A stretch of 64,000 bases of DNA from Flavobacterium keumense. GTDB lineage: Bacteria; Bacteroidota; Bacteroidia; Flavobacteriales; Flavobacteriaceae. The stretch is taken from positions 2,474,340-2,538,339 of the forward strand of contig NZ_CP092332.1 in NCBI RefSeq assembly GCF_029866485.1, given 5' to 3'. The position numbers were made by a program, and so were the translations under genes. Position 1 is the stretch's first letter, and the number at the start of each line of letters is the position of its first letter. Shown here piece by piece: positions 48,286 through 56,833 of this stretch. The notes beneath the pieces are model-generated. The model saw only the letters and a list, made by a program, of their open reading frames with translations, had not been told where the DNA came from and did no database searches.

Positions 48286-49413
48286 CTATTTAACTGATTT
48301 TTTATTAGGTTCAATTATTAGGTTTCTTAATTTCATAAAAGGTTTTTCAATTACAAGGTGTAGTAAGTAGGCAAAGCTCATACATATCACTAAAGATAAT
48401 AAAAGCATTATAGTACTATCAATCCCAAAATGATTCAATAATTCATGTGTCATATGAATTACACCTTTATGTGTCAAATAAATAGCAAAAGAAAGAGTTG
48501 CAATAAATGTCGTCAATTTAGAATTCCATTTGTATAAAAAACTTGTTGGGCATACTGCTCCAACAACAATAAATCCATAACCAATTGCAACTAATGGAAA
48601 ACCAAAAACAGAAGCGTAAAAAGTCATTTGGTCATAACACAAAAAATAGGCTCCAGTCAAAACTATCAACCCTAAAAGAATAAATAAATTTCCAAATTTA
48701 GATATTTTGCTCCAAATCAAAGGCTTAAACCAATAAATTCCTGCAATCAAAACTCCAACTAAAAGTCCATCTAAACGATTATAAGTTGGATAGTAAATAA
48801 ATTTGTACCAATATAACCAACTGTTATCATCTATAATTTTTGGTAGATATAATTGATTAAAACTATAAATTCTAATCCCAAAACCAAATAAAAATAATGC
48901 AATTAATAACCAATATGATTCTTTAAAACATTTTATTAATTGAAATAAAATCAAAATTAACGGTAGAATTAAATAAAAGTGTTCTTCTACACAAAGAGAC
49001 CACGCATGAGAAAATGTTCCAAAATCTTTTAAATTTAATCCTAAATTTTGTGTGAAAGTTAAAAATTTCCATAATGGAGGCAAACTTTCTTTTTCACGAA
49101 AAAATGGGAAACCAAAATAAAGTCCAAGTGAAACCAAGTAAACAGGTATAATTCTAAAAAAACGCTTTAAAAAAAATTGCTTTAAAGAAATATTTTGTCC
49201 TTGCTTTATTTGAAAAAAAAGTTGTGATGAAATTAAAAATCCACTCAACACAAAGAATAAATCTACTCCAGTCCAACCAAATTTTGCAATATCAGGTAGC
49301 CATTGCGGCTGACCTTCACTTAATATAAAATAATGAAAAAGAAAAACATATAAAATTGCAAAAGCTCTTAAATGGTCAAGACCATATAATTTTTGATGAA
49401 TATTTTTATTCAA
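48286..49413 (-). CDS. Acyltransferase family 3 membrane protein (OafA/YrhL type)
   Basis: A 375-residue integral membrane protein with about ten hydrophobic segments. The N-terminus YGLDHLRAFAILYVFLFHYF contains the conserved His, and VDLFFVLSGFLISS with the following KRFFRIIPVYL is the family hallmark. Such enzymes O-acylate surface sugars, for example O-antigen or exopolysaccharide. The gene is visibly more AT-rich than its neighbours and lies beside a repeat element, consistent with acquisition. No other polysaccharide gene is adjacent. Confidence 0.9.
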   Translation of the reverse strand: MNKNIHQKLYGLDHLRAFAILYVFLFHYFILSEGQPQWLPDIAKFGWTGVDLFFVLSGFLISSQLFFQIKQGQNISLKQFFLKRFFRIIPVYLVSLGLYFGFPFFREKESLPPLWKFLTFTQNLGLNLKDFGTFSHAWSLCVEEHFYLILPLILILFQLIKCFKESYWLLIALFLFGFGIRIYSFNQLYLPKIIDDNSWLYWYKFIYYPTYNRLDGLLVGVLIAGIYWFKPLIWSKISKFGNLFILLGLIVLTGAYFLCYDQMTFYASVFGFPLVAIGYGFIVVGAVCPTSFLYKWNSKLTTFIATLSFAIYLTHKGVIHMTHELLNHFGIDSTIMLLLSLVICMSFAYLLHLVIEKPFMKLRNLIIEPNKKSVK

Positions 49414-49480
49414 TTCCTTTAGTGAAATTTAAATCGATTATTAATTTATTTATAACTAATTAGATATTTTCTCAACATAC

Positions 49481-50278
49481 CTACCCCAAAATAAACCGTC
49501 TCACCACCTCAGCCACTCCATGATCGTTATTCGAAGCCACAATAACATCGGCACGATCACGCAATTCAGGTGTTACATTATCTACCCAAACGCCTAAACC
49601 GGCATATTCCACCATGGTTAAATCGTTTCCAGCATTGCCAACAGCAATAATTTCTTGTTGATAAATATTCAATTTCTCAGCTAAAAACCGAATACTAGCC
49701 GCTTTATCAATTCCGTTTTGTGCTACTTCCAAAAAGAAAGGTTTGGACATACACACACTCAAATGAGGCATAGCCTGTTTCAAATGGGTTTCCACATTTT
49801 TCAAATACTCAGGATCTTCCAGCAAAATACATTTAATGGCTGAAGATTGTACTTCGGCTTTAAAATCAGGGACTTTATTGTGTGCCAAACCTGTAATATT
49901 TTTTTCAATATCAATGTATTGCGAGTCCGTTTCACTCACAATTTGATTATTCACATAAGTGATAATATGGGTTTTGTGCTGTACACTATAATCGTACAAA
50001 GCATGAATTTGTTCTTGGGTTAAGGTTTGCTCAAAGATAATTTCATCATTGGACAAATCTGTAATCACAGCCCCGTTATAGGATATCATATACGAATCAT
50101 CCAATTGCAATTCTTTGGCATAAGCGGTCATGGCAGGCGTTGGTCGGCCAGAAGCCAAAACAACATATACTCCTAAATCTTTGGCTTGAGCTAACATTTT
50201 TTTATTTTCTTCAGAAATGGTATGGTCATCGGTCAACAAGGTGTCGTCCATATCCAAAACCAGCATTTTATATTTCAT
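49481..50278 (-). CDS. Cof-type HAD-IIB family phosphatase
   Basis: A 265-residue HAD hydrolase. Motif I is LVLDMDDTLLTDD (nucleophile Asp within the first 15 residues), motif II is VLASGRPT, a IIB cap follows (about 80-190), and motifs III/IV are KAASIRFLAEKL and AVGNAGNDLTMVEYAGLGVWV. Family members dephosphorylate sugar phosphates or small metabolites. It is last gene of the regulator/half-helicase/DUF2007 run, 18 bp after DUF2007. Confidence 0.9.
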   Translation of the reverse strand: MKYKMLVLDMDDTLLTDDHTISEENKKMLAQAKDLGVYVVLASGRPTPAMTAYAKELQLDDSYMISYNGAVITDLSNDEIIFEQTLTQEQIHALYDYSVQHKTHIITYVNNQIVSETDSQYIDIEKNITGLAHNKVPDFKAEVQSSAIKCILLEDPEYLKNVETHLKQAMPHLSVCMSKPFFLEVAQNGIDKAASIRFLAEKLNIYQQEIIAVGNAGNDLTMVEYAGLGVWVDNVTPELRDRADVIVASNNDHGVAEVVRRFILG

Positions 50279-50296
50279 TGTACTTCCGTTTCGAAA

Positions 50297-50515
50297 TTAA
50301 ATACTCATTCTGAATTCCTCAATCACAGGATTGGCTTTGGCAAAATCGGTTTCTTGAATAAACAATTCCACCGCTAAATCAGCATTACCAAAACCTCCCA
50401 ATCGCGCCGATTGAATATTGTCTTTCTTCATAGTAGCCACTTCTGCCTCTTCTAATTTTTCCTGCAAGGCCATCGCTAACACTTCACTCCCAGAAAACAC
50501 TTTCATTAATCCCAT
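50297..50515 (-). CDS. DUF2007 domain protein
   Basis: A 72-residue small cytoplasmic protein. It begins MGLMKVFSGSEVLAMALQEK and ends DFAKANPVIEEFRMSI, matching the DUF2007 (putative signal-transducing) family: one ferredoxin-like alpha/beta unit, with a segment ELFIQETDFAKA. The function is not established. It lies 16 bp after the half-helicase gene and 18 bp before the HAD gene, clearly within an operon. Confidence 0.78.
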   Translation of the reverse strand: MGLMKVFSGSEVLAMALQEKLEEAEVATMKKDNIQSARLGGFGNADLAVELFIQETDFAKANPVIEEFRMSI

Positions 50516-50531
50516 AATTATTTTCTATTTT

Positions 50532-51164
50532 TCATTCTTCTTCCTCTTCGTAGTCTTCAAAATCAAATTCATACGGTTCCACTAACATTTTATCAGCCAA
50601 AACAGCAACTCTTTCAGTATAATCATCTGTAAAAATAAGTCGTTGTGTTTTAGCAATACTATCTGAAATTCGCATCACTTTGGTATCATGGCGCAATTTC
50701 AAAATAGCATCAGTATCATCTAAAATAAATAGTTTCAACCGGTTTACATTAAATCCCGCCGAAGAAAACATATCATTCAATTTTGTAGGTGTACCAATCA
50801 AAACATCAATCCCTGTAGAAATATAATTTTTATCATAGTCCATATCGCCTTTGTCGTGAACTCCATACACCTCTAAAGGAGTATATTTACCGAACTCCTC
50901 AAATAACGACTCCATTTCTAGCACCTTCTCTTTATCTTCTACAAAAATTAACGCACGTGGTGACTCTTCTTGTTTACCTACCAATTGCTGAATCACATTT
51001 AGGACAATCGTAGTCGTTTTACCACTATTCTTTGGCGCTACAATCAAACAATCGGCTCCACTTTTTATGGTAGAAAATGTTTCTTGTTGCAATGCATTGG
51101 CTTCGGTCAACCCCTTTTCAATTAAAGCGTTTTGAAGAGCTTCATTTATTTTTTTTAATTTCAT
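50532..51164 (-). CDS. Single-domain DEAD-box helicase-like protein
   Basis: A 210-residue protein with only the first RecA-like domain of a DEAD-box helicase. A Q-motif-like GLTEANALQQETF precedes motif I (APKNSGKTT). GTPTKLND replaces TPGR. Motif II reads DDTD instead of DEAD, and the SAT motif is replaced by TDD. The second helicase domain is absent and the protein ends with an acidic tail (DFEDYEEEEE). The frame is clean and lies in a tight operon, so it is a family of its own rather than debris. It probably binds nucleotide or RNA without unwinding (inference). Confidence 0.82.
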   Translation of the reverse strand: MKLKKINEALQNALIEKGLTEANALQQETFSTIKSGADCLIVAPKNSGKTTTIVLNVIQQLVGKQEESPRALIFVEDKEKVLEMESLFEEFGKYTPLEVYGVHDKGDMDYDKNYISTGIDVLIGTPTKLNDMFSSAGFNVNRLKLFILDDTDAILKLRHDTKVMRISDSIAKTQRLIFTDDYTERVAVLADKMLVEPYEFDFEDYEEEEE

Positions 51165-51179
51165 TGTATCGCTTTAATT

Positions 51180-52343
51180 CTATTTACTCGCAAAAAGTGT
51201 CACATCATTCTCGGAAATTTCACTTCCTCCTAGAATAATCAAACGCTCTACTACATTACGTAATTCCCTAATATTTCCTGTCCAATCATATTCTTGCAAT
51301 AACTGAATAGCCGCTTTTGAAAACGTCTTAACCGCAGTTCCTTGCTCGGAAGCAATTTTTTCAGCAAAATGAGCAATCAAAACCGGAATATCTTCTCTTC
51401 TATCATTTAAAGCCGGCACTTTGATTAAGATGACTGCCAAACGATGGTACAAATCTTCGCGAAAACGCCCTTCAGCAATTTCTTTTTTCAGATCTTTATT
51501 CGTTGCCGCTACCACACGCACATCGACTTTGATATCTTTGTCGGCACCCACTCGTGTAATCATATTTTCTTGCAAAGCGCGCAATACTTTGGCTTGAGCC
51601 GAAAGACTCATATCGCCAATTTCATCTAAGAAAATCGTTCCTTTATCAGCCGCTTCAAACTTACCCGCACGGTCTTTCACCGCCGAAGTAAAAGCGCCTT
51701 TAACGTGACCAAATAATTCGCTTTCAATTAATTCTGATGGAATAGCGGCACAATTCACTTCTACCAAAGGGAAATTAGCGCGTTCACTTTTTTCATGCAA
51801 TTGATGGGCTACTAATTCTTTTCCGGTTCCGTTAGGACCTGTAATCAAAACACGGGCTTCAGTTGGTGCTACTTTTTCAATCAGTAATTTGATATGGTTA
51901 ATTGCCTCGCTTTCGCCAATCATTTCGTAGTTCTTACTGACTTTTTTCTTCAGAATTTTATTTTCGACTACCAATTGTTTTTTGTCCAACGCATTTCGAA
52001 CAGTATTCAATAAGCGGTTCAAGTCAGGCGGTTTTGAAATGTAATCAAAAGCCCCCAAACGCATCGTATTTATTGCAGTTTCCATATCGCCATGACCCGA
52101 AATCATGACCATCGGAATTTCAGGTTTTATTTTTTTGACCGCTTCGAGTAATTCGACACCATCCATTTTTGGCATTTTGATATCGCACAAAACCAAATCG
52201 TAATCGGTATTTTTTATCTTTTCATAACCCGCAGCACCGTCTTCAGCTTCCTCCACAACATAAGTCGTATTCTCTTCCGAAAGAATTTTTACTAAAACTC
52301 TTCGGATAGCGGCTTCGTCTTCTATGATTAATATTTTACTCAT
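51180..52343 (-). CDS. Sigma-54-type response regulator without DNA-binding domain
   Basis: A 387-residue NtrC-family protein. The receiver domain (1-120) has ILIIEDEAAIRR, the phosphoacceptor in LVLCDIKMPKMDG and a Lys in YISKPPDL. The AAA+ domain (about 140-380) has Walker A GPNGTGKELVAH, a GAFTSA loop (GAFTGA in activators) and Walker B TIFLDEIGD. The protein stops at ENDVTLFASK, where a Fis-type HTH would normally follow. No histidine kinase gene is adjacent. It may act on sigma-54 holoenzyme from solution or with a partner. Confidence 0.9.
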   Translation of the reverse strand: MSKILIIEDEAAIRRVLVKILSEENTTYVVEEAEDGAAGYEKIKNTDYDLVLCDIKMPKMDGVELLEAVKKIKPEIPMVMISGHGDMETAINTMRLGAFDYISKPPDLNRLLNTVRNALDKKQLVVENKILKKKVSKNYEMIGESEAINHIKLLIEKVAPTEARVLITGPNGTGKELVAHQLHEKSERANFPLVEVNCAAIPSELIESELFGHVKGAFTSAVKDRAGKFEAADKGTIFLDEIGDMSLSAQAKVLRALQENMITRVGADKDIKVDVRVVAATNKDLKKEIAEGRFREDLYHRLAVILIKVPALNDRREDIPVLIAHFAEKIASEQGTAVKTFSKAAIQLLQEYDWTGNIRELRNVVERLIILGGSEISENDVTLFASK

Positions 52344-52417
52344 TTTTGAACCGGTTATTTGTTGATTTGGTTATTTGGTTAAAATTTTAAACAAATAATC
52401 TTTTAAACTCATACGCA

Positions 52418-53734
52418 TTAATACTGCAACCATCGATACAATTCTTTCCATGTTGGTTTTTTTCCATACATCAAAATTCCTACACGGTAAATTTTAGATG
52501 CAAACCAAACCACTAAAAAGAAAGTAGCAAATAATATAGTAATTGAAAGTGCAATTTGCCACAAAGGTACGCCAAACGGAATGCGCATCAACATCACAAT
52601 TGGCGAAGTGAGCGGCACCATTGAAAAAACAGTAGCTACGGTTCCATGTGGGTCGTTCACTACGGTAAAAAATCCAATGTAAACCCCTAATACCAAAGGC
52701 ATAATAATGGGTAATAAAAATTGTTGCGAATCGGTTTCATTATCTACCGCTGCACCAATGGATGCGTAAAAAGAACTATACAAAAAGTAGCCACCAATAA
52801 AATAGATTACAAAACTAATTATAATAGTAGCAATAGGTAAATTCCAAATTTCAGCAATATACAATTGAGCTGTGTTAGCAAATTCATGTTGCGCTGATTG
52901 TACCATTTCGGGTGGAATTTGATTAGTTGCTCCTATTGGTGCTCCAAAAAATAGAGAAGCTGAAAACATCAAACTCAATCCTATGATTGCCCAAATAAAG
53001 AATTGCAAAATTCCCGCCAAGGAAGTTCCAATGATTTTTCCCATCATTAATTGAAATGGTTTAACCGATGAAATAATGATTTCGATAATTCGGTTGGTTT
53101 TTTCCTCAATCACAGAACGCATCACCATATTACCATAAATGATAATAAACATCATAATCAAATAACCAAAAGCGCCGCCAATGGCAATTTTAATTTCATT
53201 CAAGCCTTTCAAACTTTGTTCTCCAGAAGCTTTCTTCAAATTAATCGTAACTTTAGCTTCTGCCTGATGAATGGCTAAAGTGTCCAAATGCGCTGCTTCT
53301 AAATTAGTCAAGGTCATTTTTTTAGCAATAACTTCTTGTGTTTTTTCAATAAACGAAATACTTGGACTTTCGTTCGAAATAAACTGAATTTGGTTTTCTA
53401 AAGCCGCATTGTCTTTTGTCTTTGGAATAAACAAAACACCTTCGTAGGTTTCGTCTACAATACTCTTTTTAAGAGTGTCTATAGCAACCGACGTTAAATC
53501 AAGGTAGTTGTATTCTTCCGAAGTTTTGTTTTTGGCTAGAAACTCATTAACAAACCGACCTGATTCATCATGAATTGCAATTTGTTTGGTGTCTGCTTTC
53601 ATGGAACTCAAATAACCTACAAATAAAGCGATACCTACAAATAATAACGGACTTAGAAAAGTCATTACAATAAAGGATTTATTGCGCACTTTGGCAATGA
53701 ACTCTCTTTTAATAATTAATGAAATGATGCTCAT
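52418..53734 (-). CDS. ABC transporter permease (NatB/ABC-2 type)
   Basis: A 438-residue membrane protein. TM1 is near residues 22-44 (SFIVMTFLSPLLFVG), followed by a large extracytoplasmic domain (about 45-180). About five to six membrane segments follow, containing MMFIIIYGNMVMRSVIEEKTNRIIEIIISS, typical of ABC-2 exporters of the NatB group. It pairs with the ATPase encoded 7 bp upstream. The substrate (sodium, lipid or drug) is unknown. Confidence 0.9.
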   Translation of the reverse strand: MSIISLIIKREFIAKVRNKSFIVMTFLSPLLFVGIALFVGYLSSMKADTKQIAIHDESGRFVNEFLAKNKTSEEYNYLDLTSVAIDTLKKSIVDETYEGVLFIPKTKDNAALENQIQFISNESPSISFIEKTQEVIAKKMTLTNLEAAHLDTLAIHQAEAKVTINLKKASGEQSLKGLNEIKIAIGGAFGYLIMMFIIIYGNMVMRSVIEEKTNRIIEIIISSVKPFQLMMGKIIGTSLAGILQFFIWAIIGLSLMFSASLFFGAPIGATNQIPPEMVQSAQHEFANTAQLYIAEIWNLPIATIIISFVIYFIGGYFLYSSFYASIGAAVDNETDSQQFLLPIIMPLVLGVYIGFFTVVNDPHGTVATVFSMVPLTSPIVMLMRIPFGVPLWQIALSITILFATFFLVVWFASKIYRVGILMYGKKPTWKELYRWLQY

Positions 53735-53741
53735 TTAACTT

Positions 53742-54665
53742 TTATTTACTGGTTACGGTTTGAATAAAAATATCATTTACACTCGGTATTTTCTCAACGA
53801 AATGAGTTACTTGTCCGCGTTGTGTTAGAATATGCAACAACTCATTTGGACTTGCATTTCCAAGCTGAACTTCTAATTTCAATTCATTATTCAACGATTT
53901 AAATTGGGCAGGTGCCAAAGTGAATTTTTGAGTAATATCATACATCAAACCTTCTACATTGTCAGACAAAATACCTACTTCAAAACTATTCGTTCTGTAT
54001 TGTTTTTTCACCTCATCTAATTTTCCTTCAATCAGTTTATTGGATTGGTGAATCAATGCAATATTATCACATAATTCTTCCACACTTTCCATTCGATGTG
54101 TCGAAAAAATAATGGTCGAACCTTGTTCTTTTAACGCTAAAATTTCTTCTTTAATTACATTGGCATTCACAGGATCAAAACCTGAAAATGGTTCATCAAA
54201 AATCAACAATTTCGGCTGGTGCAACACACAAACTACAAATTGGATTTTTTGCGCCATTCCTTTCGAAAGTTCTTGGATTTTTTTATTCCACCAACCTTGA
54301 ATTCCCAATCGGTCAAACCAATACTCCAATTGTTTTTTAGCTTCGGCTTTGGTCAACCCTTTCATTTGTGCCAAATACAAACATTGTTCCCCTACTTTCA
54401 TGCTTTTGTACAACCCTCTTTCTTCAGGTAGATAACCAATGTACTGTACGTGTTTGGGTTGTAATTTTTCGCCATCCAAAATAATTTCACCAGAATCGGG
54501 TAAGGTAATTTGGTTAATGATGCGAATTAGCGAGGTCTTCCCTGCTCCATTTGGTCCTAACAGACCGTAAATACTGCCTTTAGGTACCGATAAAGAAACT
54601 TCGTTTAGCGCGACGTAATCGCCGTATCGCTTTATTATTTTATTAACTTCAAGTAAACTACTCAT
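53742..54665 (-). CDS. ABC transporter ATP-binding protein (NatA type)
   Basis: A 307-residue ATPase. Walker A is GPNGAGKTS, the Q-loop is YLPEERGLYKSMKV, the signature is LSKGMAQKIQFVV, Walker B is LLIFDEPFSGFDP, and the H-loop is STHRM. A C-terminal regulatory extension (about 225-307) is typical of NatA-like exporters. It is paired with the permease immediately downstream. Confidence 0.93.
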   Translation of the reverse strand: MSSLLEVNKIIKRYGDYVALNEVSLSVPKGSIYGLLGPNGAGKTSLIRIINQITLPDSGEIILDGEKLQPKHVQYIGYLPEERGLYKSMKVGEQCLYLAQMKGLTKAEAKKQLEYWFDRLGIQGWWNKKIQELSKGMAQKIQFVVCVLHQPKLLIFDEPFSGFDPVNANVIKEEILALKEQGSTIIFSTHRMESVEELCDNIALIHQSNKLIEGKLDEVKKQYRTNSFEVGILSDNVEGLMYDITQKFTLAPAQFKSLNNELKLEVQLGNASPNELLHILTQRGQVTHFVEKIPSVNDIFIQTVTSK

Positions 54666-54747
54666 ACTGAATTTGGTTTTTAGTCACTTTTGAACTTTGG
54701 GTGTGTAAAAGTAAAGAATTAGTCCCTAATTACTTGGTTTTGTTACA

Positions 54748-54784
54748 TAAAAAAACCCACCCTTATATGAAACAAGGATGGGAA
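54748..54784 (-). terminator. Intrinsic terminator after dnaJ
   Basis: On the minus strand CCCATCCTT / AAGGGTGGG (one G-U pair) is followed by TTTTTT. Confidence 0.85.
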
Positions 54785-54812
54785 AATATTTTTTTATTCA
54801 CTCGTTAAAAAA

Positions 54813-55925
54813 TTAAGAAAACATATCTTTTACTTTTTCAAAAAATGACTTATCTGATTTTTCTGGATTTGGAGCAAAGTTCTCATCTCCAAGGTTTTTC
54901 TCAAAGAATTGTCTTTGTTCTTTATTCAAAGTTTTTGGAGTCCAAACATTAACATGAACTAACAAATCGCCATTGCCATATCCATTTAAACTTGGAATTC
55001 CTTTTCCTTTTAAACGAAGAATTTTACCAGATTGGATTCCTTCTTCGAGCTTAATTCTCACTTTTCCGTTTACTGCTTCAATATCTTTTGAAATTCCTAA
55101 AACAGCTTCTGAAAAACTAATGTATAAATCGTAATGTAAATTTTCACCTTCACGTTTCAAGAACTCATGTTCGATTTCTTCGATAGCTACAATCAAATCT
55201 CCCGGAATACTATTTCCTGGTGCGTCATTCCCTTTGTTAGAGACTTTCAGTTGCATTCCATCCACTACTCCAGCAGGAATTTTGATTGCTACTGTTTCAT
55301 CTTCTTGAATCATTCCTTGCGAATCCGCATTGGCTGGTTTTTTATCCAAAATTTGTCCAGAACCACCACAAGTTGGACAAGTCGAAGCGGACTGCATTCT
55401 TCCTAAAATAGTATTAGTCACACGCATTACTTGTCCTTGACCATTACAAGTAGAACAGGTTTTGTATGTTACTCCTGGCGCTTGAATTTTACGCTTTACT
55501 TTTACTTTTTTCTCTACACCATTGGCAATTTCTTCCAAAGTCAATTTGACCTTGATACGTAAATTACTTCCTTTAGCACGACGAGGTCCACTGCTTCTAC
55601 CGCCGAATCCGCCACCGAATCCGCCGCCAAAAATATCACCAAACTGACTGAAAATATCCTCCATATTCATTCCGCCGTGACCTCCTCCGAAACCTCCCGC
55701 ACCATCAAATGCTTGATGTCCGTATTGATCGTACTTGGCTTTTTTCTGAGGATCGCTCAACACTTCATACGCTTCAGCAGCTAATTTGAAGTTTTCTTCT
55801 GCTTCCTTATCCCCTGGATTTTTGTCAGGATGGTATTTAATTGCCGCCTTTCTATAGGCTTTTTTTATTTCAGCAGCATCGGCACTTTTTGAAATACCTA
55901 ATACTTCGTAAAAATCTTTTTTCAT
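54813..55925 (-). CDS. dnaJ: Molecular chaperone DnaJ (Hsp40), one zinc site
   Basis: A 370-residue co-chaperone of DnaK. The start is the ATG at 55925 (MKKDFYEVLGISKSADAAE). The J domain carries the HPD tripeptide (YHPDKNPGD). A G/F-rich region follows (about 72-118). The zinc region has only two CxxCxGxG motifs, CSTCNGQG and CPTCGGSG, instead of the four of type I DnaJ, so only one zinc site can form. The C-terminal beta domains and dimerisation tail follow. It lies 16 bp downstream of grpE. Confidence 0.95.
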   Translation of the reverse strand: MKKDFYEVLGISKSADAAEIKKAYRKAAIKYHPDKNPGDKEAEENFKLAAEAYEVLSDPQKKAKYDQYGHQAFDGAGGFGGGHGGMNMEDIFSQFGDIFGGGFGGGFGGRSSGPRRAKGSNLRIKVKLTLEEIANGVEKKVKVKRKIQAPGVTYKTCSTCNGQGQVMRVTNTILGRMQSASTCPTCGGSGQILDKKPANADSQGMIQEDETVAIKIPAGVVDGMQLKVSNKGNDAPGNSIPGDLIVAIEEIEHEFLKREGENLHYDLYISFSEAVLGISKDIEAVNGKVRIKLEEGIQSGKILRLKGKGIPSLNGYGNGDLLVHVNVWTPKTLNKEQRQFFEKNLGDENFAPNPEKSDKSFFEKVKDMFS

Positions 55926-55941
55926 GATTGTACTACTTGGT

Positions 55942-56520
55942 TTAATTACCAATAACTACTTTTGGGAAACGGATAATTTTATCTCCTAATTTGTATCCTT
56001 TTTCTAAAACATCTACAATTTTACCTTTCATTTTGTCAGAAGGTGCAGGGATTTGTGTAATCGCTTCAGCAAAATCAGCATCAAATGCATCGCCGGCTTT
56101 CACTTCAACTTCTTCTAATCCTTTACCAACTAGAGTCGATTTTAATTTCTCGTGAATTAATTCTACTCCTTTTACCAAAGACTCATCGCCTGACTTACTG
56201 ATTTCAACCAAAGCTCTGTCAAAGTCATCCAAAACAGGAAGCATTGCTAACAACACTTCTTGATTAGCTGTTTTGAAAAGCTCTACACGCTCTTTAGAAG
56301 TTCTTCTTTTGTAATTTTCAAATTCAGCAAATAAACGTAAAAATTTATCTTTTTCTGCCGCTAAATCTAAGGCTAATTGCTCTTCAACAGGTAATTCTTC
56401 GACACTCGCTTGTTCTTCATTTACCTGTGTTTCCACTGGTGTTCCTTCTATTTCTTGATCGATTTCTGTTTTTTCAGTAGTCATAGTATTTGTATTTTTA
56501 AAAATATTTTTAAACTTCAT
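55942..56520 (-). CDS. grpE: Nucleotide exchange factor GrpE
   Basis: A 192-residue GrpE that drives ADP release from DnaK. An acidic N-terminus precedes a long helix (about 55-105, KFLRLFAEFENYKRRTSKERVELF) and the C-terminal beta domain (IHEKLKSTLVGKGLEEVEVKAG, GYKLGDKIIRFPKVVIG). The ATG at 56520 fits the promoter (leader about 15 nt); a second in-frame ATG at 56484 gives a protein of 180 residues. No CIRCE element is seen upstream. Confidence 0.94.
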   Translation of the reverse strand: MKFKNIFKNTNTMTTEKTEIDQEIEGTPVETQVNEEQASVEELPVEEQLALDLAAEKDKFLRLFAEFENYKRRTSKERVELFKTANQEVLLAMLPVLDDFDRALVEISKSGDESLVKGVELIHEKLKSTLVGKGLEEVEVKAGDAFDADFAEAITQIPAPSDKMKGKIVDVLEKGYKLGDKIIRFPKVVIGN

Positions 56521-56830
56521 TTTTATCTGTTTTTTGAATTACAAAAGTACTGCCAAATCTTCAAAAATGTCAAATTGTCATCCTAAATAACCGTTTTTTT
56601 ACTCTTTGATAGTGCACCAATCATTTTTAAGCTATTTTGAAAATGCCTCAAAAATTTAATAAAATTTTAAGACTATTTCGTTTTCGATTGGAGTAAGTTT
56701 GTAATCGGATAAGTAAAAAAGATCCTATTGAATCTCTAAATTAGAAATTAAGGTTTGTCTCTACATAATTATTAATTCAATATTACCTTATATTAGAAAA
56801 AGCTTCGTTTTTATCAAACGAAGCTTTTTT
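56521..56830. other. Gene-free gap between grpE and hisS
   Basis: 310 bp containing the grpE promoter and the hisS terminator; nothing recognisable lies in between. Confidence 0.65.
56542..56549 (-). promoter_or_regulatory. -7 box for grpE-dnaJ
   Basis: The minus strand reads TACTTTTG (TANNTTTG) with a TTG 21 bases upstream. No heat-shock-specific operator is visible. Confidence 0.55.
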
Positions 56831-56833
56831 TTA
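56796..56833 (-). terminator. Intrinsic terminator after hisS
   Basis: A 14-bp stem (AAAAAGCTTCGTTT / AAACGAAGCTTTTT) with a short loop begins at the hisS stop codon. Confidence 0.82.

Noticed and set aside
48092-48370. Plus-strand frames of 92 and 65 codons over the mtaB upstream region
   Set aside because: They overlie hairpin element C and the acyltransferase end; an artefact of the repeat.
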